A stretch of DNA of 64,000 nt from contig NBMH01000045.1 of the NCBI GenBank assembly GCA_002084875.1, positions 1-64,000 on the forward strand, written 5' to 3'. This DNA comes from Anaerolineaceae bacterium 4572_78. GTDB lineage: Bacteria; Chloroflexota; Anaerolineae; 4572-78. The notes beneath the pieces are model-generated. The model did not search any database, was not told where the DNA came from, and saw only the letters and a list, made by a program, of their open reading frames with translations. The translations under genes and the position numbers were made by a program. This document shows positions 43,371 through 50,221 of the stretch, piece by piece. The stretch's first letter is position 1. Each line of letters starts with the position of its first letter.

Positions 43371-43403
43371 AAACAAGAAAGGTTTTTAAAACCTTTCTTG
43401 TTT
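43371..43403. repeat. Family A palindrome
   Basis: 'aaacaagaaaggtttttaaaacctttcttgttt', preceded at 43337 by a related half element 'agacctgaaaggtttttaaaacct'. It separates the binding-protein gene from the permease genes and could set differential expression within the operon. Confidence 0.9.
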
Positions 43404-43513
43404 GACTATTACCTTGTGTGAGGGGTCTACTAGCACTAAGTTCTCCCAGCACCATGATTTTCTTAGAAAAACTATCACACAATTATTAGAAGAATTTAGG
43501 AGGTAAAAGTTTT

Positions 43514-44353
43514 ATGCAACGATATTTTCTTTCAAGGATAGGGCAATCCATAGCCATTATTATCGGCGTATTATTTCTAGTTTTTTTCATGGTGCGTGTA
43601 ACAGGAGACCCAGCCGCACTCATGATGTCACGCAATGCCACCCAAGAAGATGTAGAGGCATTTCGTGAAAAAATGGGATTTAATCGCCCTATTTATGTGC
43701 AGTTTGCCGATTTTATTACGCATGCAATTCGAGGCGATTTTGGAAATTCGCTACGCTATCGCATGCCCGCCATGCAGTTGGTGCTAGAACGCATCCCTGC
43801 CACCGTCGAATTGGCAAGCGTTCTAGCACGAGCATTGGGTTTAATCGGGCAATCCGTACCGAACTTTTGGCTGGCACTAATTCTCATTATTATTTTTGCC
43901 GTCAACTTACAATGGTTTCCATCATTTGGGCGAGATGACTGGAAATCGGTCGTTTTACCTGCCGTCTCACTAGCACTTTTTCCCATGGGGCAGTTTGTGC
44001 GTCTAACGAGAGCAACCGTGTTAGATGTGCGTTCTCAAAATTATGTGCGTACCGCTTATTCTAAAGGATTGAGTAAACGCACCGTTTATTTTCAACACAT
44101 TTTACGAAATGTCGCATTGTCGCTTATTAGCATTATCGGGATTCAATTCGGCTACTTGTTGAGCGGTTCGATTTATATCGAATTTATTTTTTCATGGCCT
44201 GGCATTGGGCAGATGATTGCAGAATCGGTGGCAGGGCGTGATTTTCCACTTATCCAAGCAATTGCTATTTTTACCAGTGTGGTGATAGTACTAATCAATT
44301 TACTAACCGACATGGCTTATGTTATTATAGACCCACGAATTAAATACGGATGA
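43514..44353 (+). CDS. ABC transporter permease (DppB-like) lacking one TM helix
   Basis: 279 aa. 'MQRYFLSRIGQSIAIIIGVL' and 'VTGDPAALMM' start as in DppB/OppB, and the coupling segment 'YVRTAYSKGLSKRTVYFQHILRNV' is intact. Family members continue after 'LERIPATVELA' with a second TM helix plus 'GIPLGVLAA..RGSWLD'. Here 'ATVELAS' is joined directly to 'VLARALGLIGQSVPNFWLAL'. About 29 residues, essentially TM2, are missing in frame. Topology would be inverted unless compensated, so transport function is doubtful. GGAGG ribosome site. Confidence 0.88.
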   Translation: MQRYFLSRIGQSIAIIIGVLFLVFFMVRVTGDPAALMMSRNATQEDVEAFREKMGFNRPIYVQFADFITHAIRGDFGNSLRYRMPAMQLVLERIPATVELASVLARALGLIGQSVPNFWLALILIIIFAVNLQWFPSFGRDDWKSVVLPAVSLALFPMGQFVRLTRATVLDVRSQNYVRTAYSKGLSKRTVYFQHILRNVALSLISIIGIQFGYLLSGSIYIEFIFSWPGIGQMIAESVAGRDFPLIQAIAIFTSVVIVLINLLTDMAYVIIDPRIKYG

Positions 44354-44360
44354 AAAATTA

Positions 44361-45266
44361 ATGCAAACAACAACAGCAATAAATCTACGCTACGAAGAAA
44401 GGCGTGGTTATATCTATCATATCAATCGAATCATACGTTCACTTCGCAACGATTTAGGTGGTGTGATTGGGCTTTTTTTATTTTTCAGCATTTCCATCAC
44501 GGCAATATTTGCTCCAAGCATTGCCCCTTATGACCCATTACAACAAAATTTGCGTGATAGTAAATTATCCCCCGCATTCATGGAAGGTGGCACATGGAAA
44601 CACCTCTTTGGCACAGACAAATTGGGACGTGATTTATTCAGCCGTATCGTTTTTGGAACGCGAGTTTCATTACTGGTTGGATTTTTTGGTGTTCTAATAG
44701 CGGCATCAATAGGCATGTTCTTTGGCTTAATTGCGGGCTACATGGGCGGACATGTTGACAACGTTATCATGGGATTAACAAATCTCATCCTTGCCCTACC
44801 ATATCTATTATTTGTCGTTTTTATCGCTTCTATTTTAGGACGTAGCCTGCTCAATGTTATCCTCATTTTCGGTTTGACCGATGCCCCATTATTCATCAGG
44901 CTGACACGTGGCGAAGTTTTACGCTTAAGAGAATCGGTTTATATCCATGCTGCCCTAAGTTTGGGAGCAAAAATGCCACGCATCTTATTTCGCCACATTT
45001 TGCTAAACCTTGTTGGTGCATTGATCACAATCGCCACTTTCGAAATGTCAGGCATGATTTTCTATGAGGCAGGTTTAGGATTTCTCGGTTTGAGCGTTCC
45101 GCCAAGTGTGCCGAGTTGGGGCAATATGCTATCGCAAGGGCGCGATACATTGACAACTTATCCATGGATAGCCACCTTTCCTGGTCTGGCAATCATGGTT
45201 ACATCCCTTGCCATGAATTTGCTTGGCGATTGGTTGCGTGATTTCTTCGACCCACATCGCCATTAA
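44361..45266 (+). CDS. ABC transporter permease (DppC-like)
   Basis: 301 aa, intact second permease. 'IFAPSIAPYDPLQQNLRDSK' and 'LFGTDKLGRDLFSRIVFGTR' are the DppC/OppC N-terminal signatures. The EAA-type loop 'YIHAALSLGAKMPRILFRHI' couples to an ATPase. 'GLGFLGLSVPPSVPSWGNML' and the 'GDWLRDFFDPH' C-terminus are typical. Seven bases after the DppB-like gene. No ATP-binding subunits (DppD/F) follow, so they must be elsewhere. Confidence 0.93.
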   Translation: MQTTTAINLRYEERRGYIYHINRIIRSLRNDLGGVIGLFLFFSISITAIFAPSIAPYDPLQQNLRDSKLSPAFMEGGTWKHLFGTDKLGRDLFSRIVFGTRVSLLVGFFGVLIAASIGMFFGLIAGYMGGHVDNVIMGLTNLILALPYLLFVVFIASILGRSLLNVILIFGLTDAPLFIRLTRGEVLRLRESVYIHAALSLGAKMPRILFRHILLNLVGALITIATFEMSGMIFYEAGLGFLGLSVPPSVPSWGNMLSQGRDTLTTYPWIATFPGLAIMVTSLAMNLLGDWLRDFFDPHRH

Positions 45267-45334
45267 TTGTGCCAGGCACGGGCAGATACAAGGTAATGTC
45301 CTTACATTACTCAATTTGAAAATCAAAATTGATT

Positions 45335-45814
45335 ATGCAAGACCACCAAATTATGAAAAATGAAACGACATCTGTATCACAAAAAATGATTTTGTGGCTG
45401 TTTTTATCTTTAGCATTTTTTCTCATGGTTGAGGATATTCATCGTTTGACTAATCGTAAAACATTGGAAGAACGCATAGGTTTACATCAAGTTATTGTCT
45501 CTGGTGAATCCGCCCCCCCTTATCGTTATCGCATTTTAGTACATTACGGCGGTGAATGGTTTATACAACGCCTTACTACACAACTGCCTTATGCAACTGC
45601 ATTTTGGATAACTTACGCCATGTATTATTTTTTAGTGATTTACCTCATGTTTAATGTATCTTTCATGTACTTCACAATATGGCTAGATGATACCGTTGCT
45701 TTAATCGGTGTATTGTATATCGGCATAACCTTAGCAGTTGGGTTTCGTCATCAATTTTATCCCTATTCCTTTTTAGAAGTAGTATTGTTTACTTTATTTT
45801 ATCGGCAGCCTTAA
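45335..45814 (+). CDS. Uncharacterised membrane protein, 5' part of a frameshifted gene
   Basis: Hydrophobic protein with at least three TM segments ('ILWLFLSLAFFLMVEDI', 'AFWITYAMYYFLVIYLMFNV', 'VALIGVLYIGITLAVGF'). The frame ends at 'VVLFTLFYRQP'. The next frame reads 'FIGSLNRETAIFYVLACALN' across this point, and 'NRET' after a TM helix is common in GT-C-like membrane proteins. A single extra T in 'ttactttattttatcgg' near 45800 would explain the split. Confidence 0.6.
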   Translation: MQDHQIMKNETTSVSQKMILWLFLSLAFFLMVEDIHRLTNRKTLEERIGLHQVIVSGESAPPYRYRILVHYGGEWFIQRLTTQLPYATAFWITYAMYYFLVIYLMFNVSFMYFTIWLDDTVALIGVLYIGITLAVGFRHQFYPYSFLEVVLFTLFYRQP

Positions 45815-45839
45815 TCGTGAGACCGCCATTTTTTATGTC

Positions 45840-46139
45840 TTGGCATGTGCATTGAACGGCGATTGGACACAGCGAAAACATTGGTTACGTGTTTTTGCTT
45901 ACGGTTTAATATGGTTCATGGTCTATGCAGGTATCCGCTATGTATTGGGACAAGAACCTCATGTCTTCACCCTAACTGAAATTTGGTACCGCAATACTGA
46001 AACGTATTCTCTCTATGATACCTTTTTTAATGTAACTGCATTTTTCGGTCCTTTTTTAGTATGGAGTGTCAAAGAATACAAACATGCCCCCTCATTTTTT
46101 GTATCCTTTATTTTTACCAATTGGTTTGTTACAATTTAA
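45840..46139 (+). CDS. Uncharacterised membrane protein, 3' part of the frameshifted gene
   Basis: Continuation in another frame, with similarity to a membrane protein starting upstream of the nominal start ('SLNRETAIFYVLACALNGDW'). TM segments 'VFAYGLIWFMVYAGIRYVLG' and 'TFFNVTAFFGPFLVWSV' are visible. Ends 'FTNWFVTI'. Probably not translated separately, as no ribosome site precedes it. Confidence 0.5.
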   Translation: MACALNGDWTQRKHWLRVFAYGLIWFMVYAGIRYVLGQEPHVFTLTEIWYRNTETYSLYDTFFNVTAFFGPFLVWSVKEYKHAPSFFVSFIFTNWFVTI

Positions 46140-46197
46140 TCAACGTACTTAACCTCATGTTTTTATATTTGTGAATATCACAAAGTAATATTTTTGC

Positions 46198-46225
46198 GTG
46201 AGTGCGAGATATTTTTTGCACTCAC
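46198..46225 (+). promoter_or_regulatory. GTGAGTGC hairpin before the sigma factor gene
   Basis: GTGAGTGC-gagatatttttt-GCACTCAC, a perfect eight-base-pair stem, 105 bases upstream of the ECF sigma start. Could be a 3' hairpin of the membrane-protein gene or a leader element of the sigma operon. Confidence 0.5.
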
Positions 46226-46330
46226 ACAAAAAATTGCGAACTCCACGTTTTCATTGTACATGTAGGATTACCAATTTTTACAACCGCCTTAAAAATTCTG
46301 CGTATATGGAATATGCAGGGAGAAAAGAAT

Positions 46331-46969
46331 ATGCAATTAAAACTTAAGCAAGAAACAGAGCAAACATCAACCAAATTTTTTAATCCCGATGAAGCGGCTT
46401 GGGTTGTCCAAGCACAGCAAGGGGACTCAGCTTCTTTCACAAATATTGTATGGGCATATCAAAATCCTATCTACAATTTATGTTATCGTATGTTGGGAAA
46501 TTCAGCTGAGGCAGAAGATGCAACACAGGAGGTGTTTATTCGAGCATATTTTAAGCTCCATTCCTATGATTCGAATCGTAAATTTTCATCGTGGCTTTTT
46601 TCAATTGCCTCACACTACTGTATAGATACCCTGCGAAAAAGACGGATTAAATCAATTTCGTGGGAAGACTTACCGCCATGGCGTTGGCTACCTGCTGACA
46701 GTGAAGCTCAACCCGAGTCTGTTTTGCTAACTGACGAAGCAAACAGAGAAGTACATGCACTTCTTAATACCTTGCCCCCTGATTATCGGGCGGCGATTAT
46801 CTTACGTTATTGGCATAACATGCCGTATGAGGAAATTGCAAAAAGTTTGGATACCACCGTTAGTGCCATTAAAAGTCGGTTGTTCCGTGCTAGAAAAATG
46901 TTGGCAAATTCTGCCCGCAAGAACCATTCACAAGTATCGCTGATGAATAATATGGCATTTGCTAAATGA
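46331..46969 (+). CDS. ECF-type RNA polymerase sigma factor
   Basis: 212 aa. Region 2 'VWAYQNPIYNLCYRMLGNSA' and 'DATQEVFIRAYFKLHSYD' with 'FSSWLFSIASHYCIDTLRKR' (2.1-2.4). Region 4 'LLNTLPPDYRAAIILRYWHN' and 'IAKSLDTTVSAIKSRLFRAR' (HTH). Start at ATG 46331 with GGGAG eight bases before; the track's 43 extra residues are not family-like. Followed by a membrane protein gene that is probably its anti-sigma factor. Controls an unknown envelope regulon, possibly including the bactofilin-like gene. Confidence 0.92.
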   Translation: MQLKLKQETEQTSTKFFNPDEAAWVVQAQQGDSASFTNIVWAYQNPIYNLCYRMLGNSAEAEDATQEVFIRAYFKLHSYDSNRKFSSWLFSIASHYCIDTLRKRRIKSISWEDLPPWRWLPADSEAQPESVLLTDEANREVHALLNTLPPDYRAAIILRYWHNMPYEEIAKSLDTTVSAIKSRLFRARKMLANSARKNHSQVSLMNNMAFAK

Positions 46970-46976
46970 TAACAAT

Positions 46977-47030
46977 ACAAGAAAATATCAGACAAGGCAG
47001 ATTTCAAAACTGTTCTTGTCTTAACTAAAG
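46977..47030. repeat. Degenerate family A element
   Basis: 'acaagaaaatatcagacaaggcagatttcaaaactgttcttgtcttaactaaaga' keeps the outer arms ACAAGAA/TTCTTGT and the 'cttaacta' tail, but the centre has diverged. Lies between sigma factor and candidate anti-sigma gene. Confidence 0.55.
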
Positions 47031-47042
47031 AGGACTGGAGAA

Positions 47043-47531
47043 ATGAGTAAATTTCATCGAGAGACATTTACAAACGAAGAATTAGTAGCACTGCAATACA
47101 TGGAACAATTGTTTGCTAGTATGCCGTGTGCTAAGCCACATCCAAATTTTGTCGCCATGTTTGAGGTTCGTTTGGCTCAAAGAATAAAGCAACGACAAAC
47201 AAACAAAGGCGTGATAGTTATCAGCATGATTGTTGTGTTGGCAGCTGGGCTGTTGGCATGGGCGGTTGCTGAACCAAGTTTGCAATTGTTGGCATGGCTC
47301 AATCAACAAAGTATCGTTATTGATTTCATTACGATTATTGAAAACACGTTAGCTACCGTACCGATTTTGTTCAAATCTATTTTACTTTTGGCTGAATCAA
47401 TGATGATTCTTATACAATACCCTATCGCATGGGCATACATAGCTGTTACCATTGGACTGGTAGCCTTATGGACACAAACCCTGAAATGGATGAGTACATC
47501 CACAACAGGAAATAATGTCAGCTTCACATAG
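47043..47531 (+). CDS. Candidate membrane anti-sigma factor
   Basis: 162 aa. Cytosolic N-terminal 60 residues ('EELVALQYMEQLFASMPCAK', 'FEVRLAQRIKQRQ') with no Zn-binding H-x3-C-x2-C, then three hydrophobic segments ('VIVISMIVVLAAGLLAWAV', 'ILFKSILLLAESMMILIQYP', 'AWAYIAVTIGLVALWTQTL'). Identified mainly by position 73 bases after an ECF sigma gene, as is usual for sigma/anti-sigma pairs. No sequence family recognised. Confidence 0.5.
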   Translation: MSKFHRETFTNEELVALQYMEQLFASMPCAKPHPNFVAMFEVRLAQRIKQRQTNKGVIVISMIVVLAAGLLAWAVAEPSLQLLAWLNQQSIVIDFITIIENTLATVPILFKSILLLAESMMILIQYPIAWAYIAVTIGLVALWTQTLKWMSTSTTGNNVSFT

Positions 47532-47594
47532 GATGGGTATCTTGCCCGTCCATGTATCACAGGTATTCTGCTTGTGGACAGTTTATTTTTTGTA

Positions 47595-47617
47595 TGTCAG
47601 GTTTCCTATACCTGACA
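47595..47617 (+). promoter_or_regulatory. TGTCAGGT hairpin in the leader of the bactofilin-like gene
   Basis: TGTCAGGT-ttcctat-ACCTGACA, eight-base-pair stem in the 167-base spacer. The core ACCTGACA also occurs in the 60948 palindrome, so this may be another repeat scar. Confidence 0.45.
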
Positions 47618-47698
47618 ACCATGTGCGGTAATAAAATCGCACTACAAGTTACTATGGACAAACTAAAAGCCTGTCCTACATGTTTAAGGAAATAAACA

Positions 47699-48895
47699 AT
47701 GAAAAAAATCATATTAACAATTAGTCTAATTATGATATTTGTGTTATCAGCCTTACCCGTAACTGCTGATGACCCTAGCATAGGTGGTAGTGTTGAAGTC
47801 TTAGGAGAAAACTACACCTTAGCAAAGAATCATGTTGTTGAAGATGTAGTTGTCTTCGGCGGCAAGTTTAAGATGGAAGAGAACAGTCGTGTAGATGGTG
47901 ATGTTGCTATTCAAGGTGGCGAATTTCAGATGGATGAAAATTGTCATGTAGATGGTGATGTGGTCATGGTTGGCGGACTGTTCAAAATGGATGATGATAG
48001 TACAGTTAATGGCGATGTCATTGTTTTTGGTGGCAATGCGAAAATTCAAGGATACGTCGACGGTGATGTAGTTGCGATTGGTGGTAAAGTAAAAATCAGC
48101 GACGAAGGTGTAGTTACTGGCGATGTAAAAACTTTGGGCGGTACTATTGAAACCGATGAATCGGCTCTTATTCTTGGAGAACGATTAGATAATCCTTTCC
48201 TTTGGTCTGACTTTCCCACACTTTCCGATGAAGACTTTGAGTTTGAACACCATGGTACATACGACTCAGGTGAAGAAACAGAAGATGAAGTATCTGAATC
48301 AGAAAGTCGTGGGGGACCAAGAAAATGGAAAGAACATGGTGAGTGGCGACACTACGACCATCAAGAATCGGGCTTTTTCTTTGGCAGTATTAAAAAAATT
48401 ATCATGAGTATATTGGTTGCTTTCTTAGCGGCTTTGATGGTTGCCTTATTCCCTAGACATATCAGTACTATTGAAGATACCATGAGAAATGCGAGCCTAA
48501 AAAGTTTCTTTGTCGGCTTGATTACTCCGATTACTGCAGTTGTCTTAATGGTAGCATTGTCACTCTTTTTCTGGCTCATTATTCCTGCTATTGCTGCCAT
48601 TGCAATTCCATTTATACTAATTGGAGCTGTTTTTGTCGGCAAGATTGTAGTAGGTAAATTGTTAGGACATAAAATATTTAGTGCCTTTCATATTACTGAA
48701 CATGCTGACGTTTCGGCAACATTGCTTGGTGTGTTAGTACTAGACTTATTTGTCATGATGCCATTCATTGGTTACATCCCAATTGTCGGTCATTTCTTAA
48801 ATGCTATCAGTATTATAATTGGTTTGGTTTTGCTGTTAGTCGGTTTAGGGGCAGTAGTACTATCCCGATTTGGAACACGAGCATACAATTCGTAA
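47699..48895 (+). CDS. Bactofilin-like polymer-forming membrane protein
   Basis: 398 aa. Signal peptide to 'LPVTADDP'. Then a right-handed beta-helix of short repeats with a 'VDGDV' rhythm ('NSRVDGDVAIQGGEFQMDEN', 'CHVDGDVVMVGG', 'STVNGDVIVFGG', 'GYVDGDVVAIGG') as in bactofilin/polymer-forming proteins. An acidic hinge follows, then four hydrophobic helices at residues about 235-390 ending 'GLGAVVLSRFGTRAYNS'. An extracytoplasmic scaffold is likely. Downstream of the sigma/anti-sigma pair and maybe under its control. Confidence 0.85.
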   Translation: MKKIILTISLIMIFVLSALPVTADDPSIGGSVEVLGENYTLAKNHVVEDVVVFGGKFKMEENSRVDGDVAIQGGEFQMDENCHVDGDVVMVGGLFKMDDDSTVNGDVIVFGGNAKIQGYVDGDVVAIGGKVKISDEGVVTGDVKTLGGTIETDESALILGERLDNPFLWSDFPTLSDEDFEFEHHGTYDSGEETEDEVSESESRGGPRKWKEHGEWRHYDHQESGFFFGSIKKIIMSILVAFLAALMVALFPRHISTIEDTMRNASLKSFFVGLITPITAVVLMVALSLFFWLIIPAIAAIAIPFILIGAVFVGKIVVGKLLGHKIFSAFHITEHADVSATLLGVLVLDLFVMMPFIGYIPIVGHFLNAISIIIGLVLLLVGLGAVVLSRFGTRAYNS

Positions 48896-49040
48896 ACTAC
48901 CCACCGATGCTGTTAGGCTCGGTGGGATCCCAGGTTGATTAGCTTCAGCCACCAATCTATAGGGCTGTTTAATGCTAAAACAAAAATATGGCTTGGGATG
49001 TTTTTCGACATGATTTTCAATCATGTGGTCGCACAATGGA
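48896..49040. repeat. Repeat mosaic truncating a gene
   Basis: The element shared with 33410 ('gatgctgttaggctcggtggg..caggttgattagcttcag') is joined to 'agggctgtttaatgctaaaac' (family B start) and to the hairpin 'gacatgattttcaatcatgtggtcgcacaa', the reverse of the 63562-63595 arm. The gene remnant at 49028 begins exactly where this arm ends. Confidence 0.75.
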
Positions 49041-49168
49041 ATGATATTTTAAGTGTCCTCAAAGTCCAAAAAAATTTATTGGACATGAAATATGTTAAAT
49101 ATTGGGCATCAGAACTTGGAGTTACTGATTTATTGAAACAAGTACTATCCGACGCAGGAATAAGTTAA
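49028..49168 (+). pseudogene. Nucleotidyltransferase C-terminal remnant
   Basis: Reads 'VAQWNDILSVLKVQKNLLDM' then 'KYVKYWASELGVTDLLKQVL' to stop, the typical C-terminal end of small defence/antitoxin-type nucleotidyltransferases ('QW.DvlgVlk.q...LD..YL..WA.eLgv.dLL'). The N-terminal catalytic part is absent and replaced by repeat sequence, so the gene is dead. Followed by an attC-like sequence. Confidence 0.6.
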
Positions 49169-49175
49169 ACTAAGC

Positions 49176-49258
49176 AAATAACAAGGCGTGGCTGGCGAGG
49201 GCAGGAGCTGGCTTCTATTTCAATTTAGCTGGTCAACCTGCCCCCGCCAGCACTTGGT
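49176..49258. repeat. attC-like (integron cassette) recombination site candidate
   Basis: Begins 'AATAACAAGGCGTGGCTGGCGAGGGCAGG' and ends 'CCTGCCCCCGCCAGCACTTGGTGTTATGC'. Outer ATAACA pairs with TGTTAT, and the inner CTGGCG.GGGCAGG pairs with CCTGCCC.CGCCAG around a 30-base loop. Imperfect pairing and the AAC/GTT ends are what attC sites of chromosomal cassette arrays look like. No integrase is visible. Confidence 0.5.
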
Positions 49259-49340
49259 GTTATGCTCTTTAATAAACAGTAATCGGATGAGGCAAGTATG
49301 AGTATATTAACCAAAATCACTAAAGAGGAGAGATTATAAT

Positions 49341-49553
49341 ATGATGATAGAACTAGCAATTCGTATGCGTAACAAAAATATAGATGAGTCCACATTCCTG
49401 ATGGCAAAAACTAAAGCTGTTCAGGCACTTGTGAGTATCGGTCCTGAGCGTGAATTTGAGCCGTTTTTAAACAGCCCAAATCAACCTGATAAGGTCTATA
49501 TTGGTTTGACAAAATATAGCGGTTATTGGGGCGATGCTCTTTTCTATGTTTAA
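49341..49553 (+). CDS. Cassette-like ORF, 5' part (possible frameshift)
   Basis: 70 aa, 'MMIELAIRMRNKNIDESTFL' to 'KVYIGLTKYSGYWGDALFYV'. It has GAGGAG upstream and sits between two attC-like sequences. Unrecognised. The next ORF overlaps it by 20 bases, so it may be the first third of one gene broken near 49540. Confidence 0.45.
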   Translation: MMIELAIRMRNKNIDESTFLMAKTKAVQALVSIGPEREFEPFLNSPNQPDKVYIGLTKYSGYWGDALFYV

Positions 49554-49962
49554 TATCAAACTTTGGATGAATTTGCCTAAATTCATCCAAATGCAAAATA
49601 TTATTACAGGTGTTTTTCTAAAATCAGAAGACACGAACTTTGACTATGTGAATTTCGGAAAGGGAGATAATATCACGGAATTCGCCGTAATACGTCCCAA
49701 TGGAATCACTGAAAATGAGCTTCGACAAGAGCGGGCAACGTATCTGATGAGACTTGAAAATGAGCAGGGCGTTGTCGGTGTTCATTCATTCAAATCGTTG
49801 TGGGGACTGAAAAATGCAGATGTGTTAGTTCACTGCATAATCTATCAGGATCGTGAAGCATACAACGAATTTAAGAAGAGAGAAGTCGATCTTTCTTATG
49901 TTGCTGACTTTACTAAAAAAACTGCTCCTTTAGTTATTAGTTCTTGTACAAATATAAAGTAA
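49534..49962 (+). CDS. Cassette-like ORF, 3' part
   Basis: 142 aa. Conserved-looking text 'ENEQGVVGVHSFKSLWGLKN' and 'ADVLVHCIIYQDREAYNEFK' suggests a small monooxygenase/stress-response-type fold, but I cannot name it. Starts in overlap with the preceding ORF, without its own good ribosome site. Followed within 30 bases by a second partial attC-like motif. Confidence 0.45.
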   Translation: MLFSMFNIKLWMNLPKFIQMQNIITGVFLKSEDTNFDYVNFGKGDNITEFAVIRPNGITENELRQERATYLMRLENEQGVVGVHSFKSLWGLKNADVLVHCIIYQDREAYNEFKKREVDLSYVADFTKKTAPLVISSCTNIK

Positions 49963-49987
49963 ACCAATAACTCCTTGAGATGAAACA

Positions 49988-50025
49988 AAAGCATAACAAG
50001 GTGCTGCACCAGACTGCAAAGGTTG
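49988..50025. repeat. Partial attC-like motif
   Basis: 'aagcataacaaggtgctgcaccagactgc' matches the left end of the 49176 element (ATAACAAGG-y-G). The right half is not found before a half family A element ('acaaaaacctttcttgttt', 50068). Nothing else in 49963-50221. Confidence 0.4.
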
Positions 50026-50221
50026 GAATCTAAATCTAACATGTGATTTCACAATGAACGCTCAAGAAAACAAAAACCTTTCTTGTTTTACCCCCCCCAA
50101 CTACCTCTTGACATGCTACGAAAAAAAACGCATCTAAATTGATAATTAGGTGTGATATGAAAATAATTCGTCAATTTCTTACTTTATGTCAACCTATATT
50201 TATATGCGTTTTACTTGCAAT

